From assembly GCA_003242495.1 (NCBI GenBank), contig QGUO01000238.1, positions 1 to 5,938 of the forward strand: DNA of 5,938 bases. Direction: 5' to 3'. How positions within the stretch are numbered: the first letter of the stretch is position 1; every line of letters begins with the position of its first letter. Source of the stretch: Pseudomonadota bacterium (GTDB taxonomy: Bacteria; Pseudomonadota; Gammaproteobacteria; Steroidobacterales; Steroidobacteraceae). The translations under genes and the position numbers were made by a program. Of the stretch, positions 1 to 5,938 are shown piece after piece. Below the pieces are notes generated by a model. It had not been told where the DNA came from and searched no databases. It saw nothing but the letters and a program-made list of their open reading frames with translations.

Positions 1-58
1 GGACGAGGCGGCGCGCCCTCGAGCCCGTCGCGCAGTTACGTGCGCCGGTGCCTCCTGC

Positions 59-98
59 TTCTCAGTAACTCTACATAAGCTCCCGTCGGTACTGAGAA
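59..98. repeat. Perfect 9-bp inverted repeat in the leader of the c-di-GMP gene
   Basis: TTCTCAGTA (59-67) and TACTGAGAA (90-98) are exact reverse complements separated by 22 bases. A rough count gives about 0.1 expected 9-bp repeats by chance in a leader of this length, so it is suggestive but not proof. It is locally AT-rich. It could be a split operator or the stem of a leader RNA. No T-run follows on either strand, so it is not a classical terminator for an upstream gene. Confidence 0.5.
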
Positions 99-100
99 AA

Positions 101-127
101 CTTCCGGGCTTTCACATAAACCGGGAG
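101..127. repeat. Second inverted repeat in the leader
   Basis: CTTCCGG (101-107) can pair with CCGGGAG (121-127) over seven pairs, one of them G-U in RNA, with a 13-base loop. It starts two bases after the first repeat, so the two could stack as tandem hairpins. Its 3' arm can alternatively pair with the loop of the first repeat: GCTCCCG at 79-85 against CGGGAGC at 122-128. Confidence 0.35.
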
Positions 128-171
128 CCGCTTCACACCTTTGAAGTCTGGGCCGTCCTAGGATCGATCGC

Positions 172-194
172 GATGCCGGTCGGGGTACGGCATC
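172..194. repeat. Third inverted repeat in the leader
   Basis: GATGCCG (172-178) and CGGCATC (188-194) are exact reverse complements around a nine-base loop, about 70 bases before the start codon at 265. A seven-base match of this kind is expected by chance about twice in 260 bases, so taken alone it is weak evidence. It is listed because it is the third in a short leader. Confidence 0.3.
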
Positions 195-264
195 CCGTGG
201 GTCGCGGGCACGCCCTGCACCCCGGGCTTCGAACCGGAAAGCGACAACAATACCGGACGAGACC

Positions 265-2937
265 ATGCACCGACTGCTCGATCAGCAGCTCAGGGAGGCG
301 ATGCGCCCGAACGGCGAAATCGATCTGCCGCGCCTGCTGGCAGCCGTCGACGAGACGTATGTGCGGGTCGATCAGGAGCGTCGTGGCGTGGTGCGCGCCA
401 TGCAGCTCATGTCCGACGAGGCCAATGCGCTCACCCGGGAGCTGAAAAAGAACACCGCGCGCCAGCTGCAGGCCGTGCTCGATCACGTCAAGGACGTGAT
501 CATCACCGTGGACGAGGCTGGCCACGTGGCCTCGCTCAACGCCACCGGACAGCGGGTCTTCGGGTATGTGGAGGCCGACGTGATCGGCCGCTCGCTCAAT
601 TTCCTGCTGCCGTGCCTGCCCGAAGGCGATGCGTTGCATGATGCGCTCGACCGGTTCGCCGCGCGCGTGGACGACACTCAGACCGACTTGGCGGCGCACG
701 AGACGCTCGGCTTGCATGCCGAGGGCAAGCGGTTTTCCGCCGAGATCGCGGTCAGCAAGATCCAGGTGGATCGCCGCACCGTGTATATCGTCTGTCTGCG
801 CGATACCACGGAGCGCAAGGCGGCGGAGGCGGCCCTGCGCGAGAGCGAGGCGCGCTACCGGCGGCTGTTCGACAATGTGCTCGAGGGCGTCTACAGCTCG
901 ACGCGCGAGGGCCGGTTCCTGTCGGTCAATCCGGCGCTGGCGCGCATGGTCGGGCTCGACTCGCCGAGCGAGCTGCTCTCGCTGCCGACCGACACCATCT
1001 ACGCCAACCCCGCCGACCGCGCGGCCATCATCGCCAGGCTGGAGCGCGAGGGCGAGGTGCGCAACGCCGAGTTCCAGCTGCGCCGCGTCGACGGCACGTT
1101 GATCACCGCCGTCGAGAGCGCCCGTGCGGTGCGCGACGAGCATGGCCGACTCATCGCCTACGAGGGCACGATCTCCGACATCAGCGAGCGCAAGCGGGCC
1201 GAGACCGCGATCTTCGAGGAGAAGGAGAAGGCGCAGGTCACCCTGCAGTCGATCGGCGACGCGGTGATCACCACCGACGCCCAGGAGCGGGTGGAGTATC
1301 TCAATCCGGTGGCGGAGGAGCTCACCGGCTGGCGCTCGGCGGAGGCCGCCGGGCGCCCGCTCGGCGAAGTGTTCCGCATCCGCGACGAGGTGACGCGCGA
1401 GCCGCTCGCCACGCCCGCTTCGCGCGCGCTGCGCGAGGGCAGGGTGATCGCGGTGGCCGATCGCACCGTGCTCATCAACCGCCGTGGCCAGGAGATTGCG
1501 ATCCAGGACTCGGCGGCGCCCATTCGCGATCGTTCGGGCGGCATCATCGGCGCCGTGATGGTGTTCCACGACGTGAGCAAGGAGCGCCGCCTGCGCCGTG
1601 CGCTCGCTTACCAGGCGAGCCACGATGCCCTGACCGGGCTCATCAACCGCCGCGAGTTCGAGAACCGCCTGAACGAGGCCTTGCTGTCCGCGCGCCGCGA
1701 AGGCCATCCGACGCACGTGTTGCTGTATCTCGATCTCGACCAGTTCAAGCTGGTCAACGACACCTGCGGGCACCAGGCCGGCGACCGGCTGCTCAAGCAG
1801 ATCACCGGCATCCTGCAGACCTGCGTGCGTTCGGAGGACACCATCGCCCGCCTGGGCGGCGACGAGTTCGGCATCCTGCTCAAGAACTGCACCGCCGAGC
1901 GCGCCGCGCCGATCGCCGACTCGGTGCGCCAGGCGGTGCGCGAGTATCGCTTCCAATGGCAGGACCGCGCGATGAACATCGGCGTGAGCATCGGCTTCGT
2001 GGAGATCAACGCCGCGAGCGAAAGCATCGCCAGCATCCTCAGCGCCGCGGACGTCGCCTGCTACGCGGCGAAGGATGCGGGCCGTAATCGCGTGCACATG
2101 TACCAGCACGGCGTGGCGCCGGAGCGTCATCGCGAGATGCAATGGGTGTCGCGGCTGACGCGCGCCTGCGAGGAGAACCGGCTCGAGCTCTACTATCAGC
2201 CCATCGTGGCGATCGGCGCGACCCACGATGCGCGCGGGCATTACGAGCTGCTGGTGCGCATGCGCGGGGAGAACGGTCAGCTCATCCTGCCGGCGGAGTT
2301 CATCCCGGCGGCCGAGCGCTTCAATGTCATGCCCATGATCGACCGCTGGGTGGTGAGCCAGGCGCTAGGCACGCTGGCACATTACCGCACGGATGGCGAT
2401 GCGCACGGCGGCTACACGCTCGCGATCAATCTGTCGGGCACCTCGCTCAACGACGACCGGTTTCTCGAGTTCCTGATCACCGAGCTGCAGAGCTACGACC
2501 TCAGTCCCGGCGCAGTGTGCTTCGAGATCACCGAGACGGCGGCCATTTCCAATCTCACCAACGTCGTGCACTTCATGCGCGAGTGCCGTGCGCGCGGCTG
2601 CCTGGTGGCGCTCGATGACTTCGGCAGCGGCCTGTCGTCGTTCATGTACCTGAAGAACCTGCCGGTCGACTTTCTCAAGATCGACGGTCAGTTCGTCCAG
2701 CACATCACCACCGACCACGTCGACCGCAGCATGGTCGAGGCCATCACCCAGGTGGGCCATGCCATGGGCATCAAGACCATCGCCGAGCGGGTGGAGACGC
2801 GCGAGGTCCTCGACTGTCTGGCCGAGATCGGGGTCGAGTACGCGCAGGGGTTCTACATCGCGCCGCCCGAGCCGGCCGATGCACTGAGCCGGATCACCTG
2901 CTCCACGCCGCAGCTCAGGCTCGCGCACCTGGCCTGA
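265..2937 (+). CDS. PAS-PAS-PAS-GGDEF-EAL bifunctional cyclic-di-GMP synthase/phosphodiesterase
   Basis: Predicted 890-residue cytoplasmic enzyme that would make c-di-GMP from two GTP (GGDEF) and hydrolyse it to pGpG (EAL), tuned by PAS sensor domains. No signal peptide or membrane segment is visible. Order: helical N-terminus (1-66), PAS1 (about 67-185), PAS2 (about 191-310), PAS3 (about 320-440), GGDEF (about 443-612), EAL (about 625-870). The synthase motif is GGDEF at 531-535, with an I-site RSED at 522-525, five residues upstream as in PleD. The EAL motif is ELL (E661). The other catalytic residues align by spacing with RocR/BlrP1: N722, E754, D784, D785, K805, E841, Q861. Both activities are therefore plausible, with product inhibition at the I-site; which one dominates cannot be told. 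The start at 265 has a weak GGA 8-10 bases upstream, but its MHRLLDQQLR opening resembles relatives. The ATG at 301 has AGGGAGG only 2 bases away, which is too close. The PAS ligands are unknown. Confidence 0.96.
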   Translation: MHRLLDQQLREAMRPNGEIDLPRLLAAVDETYVRVDQERRGVVRAMQLMSDEANALTRELKKNTARQLQAVLDHVKDVIITVDEAGHVASLNATGQRVFGYVEADVIGRSLNFLLPCLPEGDALHDALDRFAARVDDTQTDLAAHETLGLHAEGKRFSAEIAVSKIQVDRRTVYIVCLRDTTERKAAEAALRESEARYRRLFDNVLEGVYSSTREGRFLSVNPALARMVGLDSPSELLSLPTDTIYANPADRAAIIARLEREGEVRNAEFQLRRVDGTLITAVESARAVRDEHGRLIAYEGTISDISERKRAETAIFEEKEKAQVTLQSIGDAVITTDAQERVEYLNPVAEELTGWRSAEAAGRPLGEVFRIRDEVTREPLATPASRALREGRVIAVADRTVLINRRGQEIAIQDSAAPIRDRSGGIIGAVMVFHDVSKERRLRRALAYQASHDALTGLINRREFENRLNEALLSARREGHPTHVLLYLDLDQFKLVNDTCGHQAGDRLLKQITGILQTCVRSEDTIARLGGDEFGILLKNCTAERAAPIADSVRQAVREYRFQWQDRAMNIGVSIGFVEINAASESIASILSAADVACYAAKDAGRNRVHMYQHGVAPERHREMQWVSRLTRACEENRLELYYQPIVAIGATHDARGHYELLVRMRGENGQLILPAEFIPAAERFNVMPMIDRWVVSQALGTLAHYRTDGDAHGGYTLAINLSGTSLNDDRFLEFLITELQSYDLSPGAVCFEITETAAISNLTNVVHFMRECRARGCLVALDDFGSGLSSFMYLKNLPVDFLKIDGQFVQHITTDHVDRSMVEAITQVGHAMGIKTIAERVETREVLDCLAEIGVEYAQGFYIAPPEPADALSRITCSTPQLRLAHLA

Positions 2938-2948
2938 GGGCCGCCGGC

Positions 2949-2966
2949 GCGCCGGGTGCGCGGCGC
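2949..2966 (+). terminator. Weak terminator-like hairpin after the c-di-GMP gene
   Basis: GCGCCG (2949-2954) pairs with CGGCGC (2961-2966) around a six-base loop, 11 bases after the TGA of the GGDEF-EAL gene. It partly overlaps a 12-base palindrome at 2944-2955. No T-run follows, so intrinsic termination would be inefficient; Rho-dependent termination between these convergent genes is at least as likely. Small GC-rich inverted repeats are common by chance in such DNA. Confidence 0.25.
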
Positions 2967-2979
2967 TCGAGAGGGTGAG

Positions 2980-3117
2980 TCATTCGCGGCCACCGGTATT
3001 CGTGTGGAACAGGCGATGATCAAAGGCGTATACCCTGCGCTCGACCACATGTACCTGCGCGGTGTTGATCGGATCACGCTCCGGAATCGAGGCCCCCAGA
3101 AGGCCCTGCGCACCCAT
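2980..3117 (-). CDS. Probable small protein, 45 aa, with strong Shine-Dalgarno
   Basis: Unrecognised 45-residue product (begins MGAQGLLGAS, ends HTNTGGRE). It is hydrophilic, contains no lysine or cysteine, has three histidines, and has no membrane segment. Support for translation: AGGAGG at 3124-3129 sits 6 bases from the ATG, the best ribosome site in the window. GC content by codon position, counted by hand, is about 71%, 44% and 69%, with the second position lowest as in real GC-rich genes. It lies on the same strand as the SNF2 pair, 80 bases after the stop of the 412-residue gene, and converges on the c-di-GMP gene 42 bases away. It may be the third gene of that operon or have its own promoter; a bulged hairpin precedes its ribosome site. 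The minus-strand frame continues upstream of this ATG, but that part is a shadow of the 412-residue gene. Function is unknown, and a chance ORF cannot be excluded. Confidence 0.55.
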   Translation of the reverse strand: MGAQGLLGASIPERDPINTAQVHVVERRVYAFDHRLFHTNTGGRE

Positions 3118-3123
3118 GTGCCC

Positions 3124-3129
3124 CCTCCT
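3124..3129 (-). promoter_or_regulatory. Ribosome binding site of the 45-aa gene
   Basis: AGGAGG on the minus strand, within a longer AGGAGGGGG run, ends 6 bases before the ATG at 3117. This is consensus in both sequence and spacing. It decides the start of the small gene and is much stronger than the sites in front of the other two starts visible in the window. Confidence 0.65.
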
Positions 3130-3131
3130 GT

Positions 3132-3157
3132 CGTTTGGCGAGACTAACTCGCAAACG
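3132..3157 (-). promoter_or_regulatory. Bulged hairpin between the 412-aa gene and the 45-aa gene
   Basis: On the plus strand, CGTTTGGCGAG (3132-3142) and CTCGCAAACG (3148-3157) pair over ten base pairs with a single bulged G and a five-base loop. In minus-strand RNA it sits 40 bases after the stop of the 412-residue gene and only 2 bases before the AGGAGG of the small gene. No U-tract follows on either strand, so it is not a canonical Rho-independent terminator. It could be a processing or stability element at the end of the two-gene message, or a structure controlling access to the small gene's ribosome site. The fold is seen in the sequence; the role is inferred. Confidence 0.5.
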
Positions 3158-3197
3158 GCGATGGCACAACGAGCGCCCTGGCGCCGACGCACCCTCG

Positions 3198-4436
3198 TCA
3201 GGGGCGCCGGGCGCTGCTCAGGGTGCGCTTCAGGATGGTGAACAAAGTCGGCTGGCTCGCCTGCAGCGCCTTGCGCGCGGCGAGCTCCGCCTGCTCGTCG
3301 TGGTCGCGCCGGGCACGGATGCAACGATGGACCCAACGGTAGTGGCCTTCGCCGGCGGTGTCGCCGGGCGGCAGGTCGGCGTCCAGATGTAGGGCCAGTC
3401 CCGGCTCGTTCAGCAGCAGCCATGCCGGGAAGTCCGCGGCGGTGAGCGCGGGCGCGTCGGGCGTCGCCTCGTCCTCCAGGTCGAGGAACCGATGCCATTG
3501 AGCGGTCAGCTCCGGCTGTTTCAGGCGCTCGATCGCCTCGTCGACATGGTCGGGGGCGCGCCAGCACAGATGACACCAGGCTTCGAGCGCTTCGAGGCGC
3601 TGACGCCGATGAAAGGCGCTGTTCGCCAGGTGCAGACACAGCGGCGCATGCAGCCACCACTCGGGCTCTGCGAGCACACACTCACGCAACGCCGACCAAT
3701 CCTCGGCCTGGCTGAGGGCGAAGCTGCGATGCATGGCCGGGTCGCCGGGCATGAAGCGCGCATCCGCGAGCGCGTGCGCGAGGCGCCGCCACAGCGGCGC
3801 GAGCAGCTCACGCCATCGTGCACCGAGCAGGCGCTTGGCGGTCGGCGTGAGGTCGAGCAGCTGCGCGCGTTCCTGGCGCGCATCCTCGACGGGATGCTGC
3901 GCGCGGGTGAGCGCCGCCAGGAGCTGATCGAAGGCGGGCAGGTCCGCGTGGTTGGGCGAGTGGGCGTACAACAGGTCGAGCTGGCGTTCCGCTTCCGCCG
4001 CATCCCCGCGGCACAGCGCGCGCACGATGCCGTTCGTCAATGCGACCACGGGATTGTCGAAGAACAGGTCCATTTGCGGCGCCTGCTGCGCGGGCAGCCA
4101 GCGGCAGGCGATGAGCTCGCGCAGCCTGGCATCGGCGCTGATGCGCAGCGTCCTGGTTTCGCCGCCGTCGCCCTCCCAGACGGAAAACGTCTGGCGCTCG
4201 GCCACCAGGCCGACGCGTCGGGCGTATCCCGCGGCCTGCTCCAGCTCGGCGCGTATGTTGTCGAGACTGCCCATGAGCACGTCATCGAGCAGCTCGATGT
4301 CGCCGCGCCGCCAGGCCTCGTAGTCGCTGTACAGCAGTCGTCCGGTGTTGAACAACAGCTCGAGCGGCGTGAACGCGCCCTGTTCCATGAGTTGCGCATC
4401 GACCTGCGCCTGCAGTGCGGTGTCCGTATCGATCAT
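3198..4436 (-). CDS. Conserved-looking hypothetical protein, 412 aa, downstream of the SNF2 gene
   Basis: I do not recognise a named family. The product is 412 residues, soluble, without signal peptide or membrane segment. It appears almost wholly alpha-helical and is rich in Leu, Ala, Arg, Glu and Trp. Residues 138-180 (RALCRGDAAEAERQLDLLYA onward) look like a helix-turn-helix TPR-like repeat, and 240-300 again resembles paired helices with several Trp and Cys. The ATG at 4436 lies 41 bases after the SNF2 stop and has no strong Shine-Dalgarno (only GGA about 14 bases upstream), so translational coupling is likely. A TTG at 4481 overlapping the SNF2 stop as TTGA is an alternative start that would add 15 residues. 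The frame stays open to 5045, but that extension is a shadow of the SNF2 gene. The tight spacing suggests one operon and a role as partner or adaptor of the helicase; this is inference from position only. Confidence 0.88.
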   Translation of the reverse strand: MIDTDTALQAQVDAQLMEQGAFTPLELLFNTGRLLYSDYEAWRRGDIELLDDVLMGSLDNIRAELEQAAGYARRVGLVAERQTFSVWEGDGGETRTLRISADARLRELIACRWLPAQQAPQMDLFFDNPVVALTNGIVRALCRGDAAEAERQLDLLYAHSPNHADLPAFDQLLAALTRAQHPVEDARQERAQLLDLTPTAKRLLGARWRELLAPLWRRLAHALADARFMPGDPAMHRSFALSQAEDWSALRECVLAEPEWWLHAPLCLHLANSAFHRRQRLEALEAWCHLCWRAPDHVDEAIERLKQPELTAQWHRFLDLEDEATPDAPALTAADFPAWLLLNEPGLALHLDADLPPGDTAGEGHYRWVHRCIRARRDHDEQAELAARKALQASQPTLFTILKRTLSSARRP

Positions 4437-4477
4437 GGTGCGAAGGGATCCGGTCGTGAAGGTCGGGTCATCGCCCG

Positions 4478-5938
4478 TCAAGGCCCGAACAGCGTTTCCA
4501 CGTCGGCGTCGCTCAAGGCGTGCGACGTGGCGCCGGCGAGGCCGGGTGTGCCGGCATAGAGCCGCTCGGCCAGGGCGCGCTTGTCCGCCTGCAGCGCGAG
4601 CATTCGCTCCTCGACGGTGTCCTGGGCGATGAGCTTGTAGACGAACACCGGCCGGCTTTGGCCGATGCGGTGCGCCCGGTCGGTGGCCTGCGCCTCGGCG
4701 GCGGGGTTCCACCAGGGATCGTAGTGGATGACGGTGTCGGCGGCGGTGAGATTGAGCGCGGTGCCGCCCGCCTTCAAGCTGATGAGGAACAGCGGCACCG
4801 TGCCCGACTGGAAGCGCTCGACCACGGCCGCACGTTGCTGGGTCTCGCCGGTGAGCAGGCAATACGCAATGCCCAGCTCGCGCACGGCCGCTTCGATGAG
4901 GCTCAGCATGGTGGTGAACTGCGAGAACAGCAGGATGCGCCGGCCTTCGGCCACGAGCTCGGGCAACACGGCCTTGAGCCAGTCGAGCTTGGCGGAGGGG
5001 ACGTGGCGCGAGTCGTCCAGGTCCAGCAGCCGCGGATCGCAGCACGCCTGACGCAGCTTCAACAAGGCGTCCAAAATGGTGATCTGGCTGCGGGCGACGC
5101 CCTGGCGCTGCACCAGCTCGCGAATGCGGCCATGCATGGACATGCGGATCCCATCGTAGAAGTCGCGCTGTGCGTCATCGAGCACGATGGTCTCGACGAT
5201 CTCGGTCTTCGGCGGCAGGTCGTTCGCTACGGCGTCCTTGGTCCGCCGCAGGATGAGCGGCGCGATGCGCGCGGTGAGCGCCTGCATGCGTCGCTCGTTG
5301 CCGTCGCGTTCGATGGGCCGGCGATAGTGACGCTGGAACTGCTGCTCGCTGCCCAGGTACCCGGGCTGCACGAACTCGAACAGCGACCAGAGCTCGCCGA
5401 GATGGTTCTCGAGCGGCGTGCCCGTCAGGCACAGGCGGTGCTCGGCGCGCAGGGCGCGCGCGGCCCGCGCGACCTTGGCGCGCGGGTTCTTGATGGTCTG
5501 CGCCTCGTCGAGCACCACGAGATAGAACTCGTGGGCGAGCAGTGCCTCGGTGTCGAGTTGCAGCGCCGGATATCCGATGAGCACCAGGTCGGTGCGCCCT
5601 ATCCGGTGAAAGCACTCTTTGCGGCGGCTGCCGTGCAGGGTGAGCAGCGTCAACTCCGGCGTGAAGCGCCGGATTTCCTGTTGCCAGTTGCCGAGCGCGC
5701 TCACGGGCGCGACGATGAGCGCAGGCTTGCGCAGGCGTCCGTGCGCCTTCTCGGTGGCGAGGTGCGCCAGGGTCTGTAGCGTCTTGCCGAGCCCCATGTC
5801 GTCGGCGAGGATGCCGCCGAGACCGTGGCGGCGCAGGCATTGCAGCCAGCCGAGACCCTGCGCCTGGTAGGGACGCAACGTGGCGCGAAACCCGGCGGGC
5901 GCCGGCAGCGGCGCCAGGGCGGAGGGCTCCTTCAATGC
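4478..5938 (-). CDS. SNF2-family DEAD/DEAH-box helicase/ATPase, C-terminal part (5' end beyond the window)
   Basis: ATP-driven DNA translocase of the Swi2/Snf2 group (superfamily 2), expected to act on DNA or protein-DNA complexes in the cytoplasm. Residues are numbered from the TTG at 5935. Motifs: LRPYQAQGLGW (Q-like region) 20-30, Walker A DDMGLGKT 45-52, Walker B DEAQ 143-146, motif III LTGTPLEN 170-177, LRRTKD 229-234, LLFSQFTTML 335-344, motif V about 387-412 including the DPWWNPA signature, and motif VI QATDRAHRIGQ 416-426. Both RecA lobes are complete, and the C-terminus (DADVETLFGP) is typical of bacterial members. The frame is still open at the window edge (GCA codon at 5936-5938), so the TTG is very unlikely to be the start. 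Bacterial relatives usually carry several hundred more N-terminal residues, often with a SWIM zinc finger, which is not visible here. It lies upstream of the 412-residue gene on the same strand. It is not RapA-like in layout as far as can be seen. Confidence 0.96.
   Translation of the reverse strand, partial: ALKEPSALAPLPAPAGFRATLRPYQAQGLGWLQCLRRHGLGGILADDMGLGKTLQTLAHLATEKAHGRLRKPALIVAPVSALGNWQQEIRRFTPELTLLTLHGSRRKECFHRIGRTDLVLIGYPALQLDTEALLAHEFYLVVLDEAQTIKNPRAKVARAARALRAEHRLCLTGTPLENHLGELWSLFEFVQPGYLGSEQQFQRHYRRPIERDGNERRMQALTARIAPLILRRTKDAVANDLPPKTEIVETIVLDDAQRDFYDGIRMSMHGRIRELVQRQGVARSQITILDALLKLRQACCDPRLLDLDDSRHVPSAKLDWLKAVLPELVAEGRRILLFSQFTTMLSLIEAAVRELGIAYCLLTGETQQRAAVVERFQSGTVPLFLISLKAGGTALNLTAADTVIHYDPWWNPAAEAQATDRAHRIGQSRPVFVYKLIAQDTVEERMLALQADKRALAERLYAGTPGLAGATSHALSDADVETLFGP

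Noticed and set aside
3..68. Possible C-terminal end of an upstream plus-strand gene stopping at TAA 66-68
   Set aside because: The 21 residues end plausibly but are too few to judge, and other frames are also open across this edge. It needs sequence to the left of the window.
132..164. Promoter-like TTCACA or TTGAAG with TAGGAT before the c-di-GMP gene
   Set aside because: Spacers of 21 and 12 bases are outside the sigma-70 range and the hexamers are poor matches. No promoter can be called with confidence.
225..242. GCTTCGAACC resembling a tRNA T-loop
   Set aside because: Only a four-pair stem can form. No anticodon arm, D arm or acceptor stem could be placed on either strand.
133..2241. 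A 702-codon open frame on the minus strand opposite the c-di-GMP gene
   Set aside because: Its codons are the mirror of a well-supported PAS-GGDEF-EAL gene in high-GC DNA, where antisense frames stay open. The product is low-complexity (Ala, Arg, His, Leu, Asp) with no recognisable domain.
2956..3147. A 63-codon plus-strand ORF in the region between the convergent genes
   Set aside because: The start has only a weak purine stretch and no Shine-Dalgarno, and the ORF is antisense to the better-supported 45-residue gene.
3148..3190. Resemblance to a tmRNA tag region (CGCAAACGGCGA, reading ANGD...ALAP)
   Set aside because: There is no stop codon after the would-be tag and no tRNA-like acceptor half or T-arm nearby. 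The CAAACG is explained by pairing with CGTTTG in the hairpin at 3132-3157.
4437..5045. N-terminal extension of the 412-residue gene up to 5045 (615 codons)
   Set aside because: The added part overlaps the helicase C-terminal lobe in another frame and has a shadow-like His/Arg/Pro-rich composition. The ATG at 4436 starts a sensible protein.
3492..5779. Long plus-strand frames (3492-4559 and 4520-5779) opposite the minus-strand genes
   Set aside because: They lie antisense to the SNF2 motifs and the 412-residue gene and show only biased Arg/Gly/Leu/Gln composition. They are shadows.

Overview
The window is strongly GC-rich DNA with proteobacterial-style genes: a PAS-GGDEF-EAL cyclic-di-GMP enzyme and a bacterial SNF2 helicase. 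A beta- or gammaproteobacterium (Xanthomonadales/Nevskiales-like) fits best. This is inferred from gene style and base composition, since no rRNA or taxonomic marker is present. There is no sign of a mobile element, CRISPR array, tRNA or rRNA.

Layout: positions 1-264 are a non-coding leader, locally AT-richer than the genes, with three inverted repeats (59-98, 101-127, 172-194). In addition, the loop of the first can pair with the 3' arm of the second. The leader is followed by one long plus-strand gene (265-2937) for an 890-residue cytoplasmic protein with three PAS domains, a GGDEF domain and an EAL domain. Both active sites and the allosteric I-site look intact. A GC-rich hairpin lies just after its stop.

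Everything to the right is on the minus strand and convergent with that gene. Reading in the direction of transcription, there is the C-terminal 486 codons of a SNF2-family DEAD/DEAH ATPase (5938-4478, its N-terminus outside the window). Then comes a 412-residue soluble helical protein of unknown function (4436-3198), 41 bases downstream and probably co-transcribed. Last is a probable 45-residue small protein (3117-2980) with a very good Shine-Dalgarno sequence, preceded by a strong bulged hairpin.

How they work together: the SNF2 protein and the 412-residue protein form a likely operon, which suggests a functional partnership around DNA or nucleoprotein remodelling. The c-di-GMP enzyme is transcribed towards them from its own promoter, so nothing in the sequence links it to the SNF2 pair beyond proximity. 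The least explained items are the 45-residue gene with its upstream hairpin, and the structured leader of the c-di-GMP gene.
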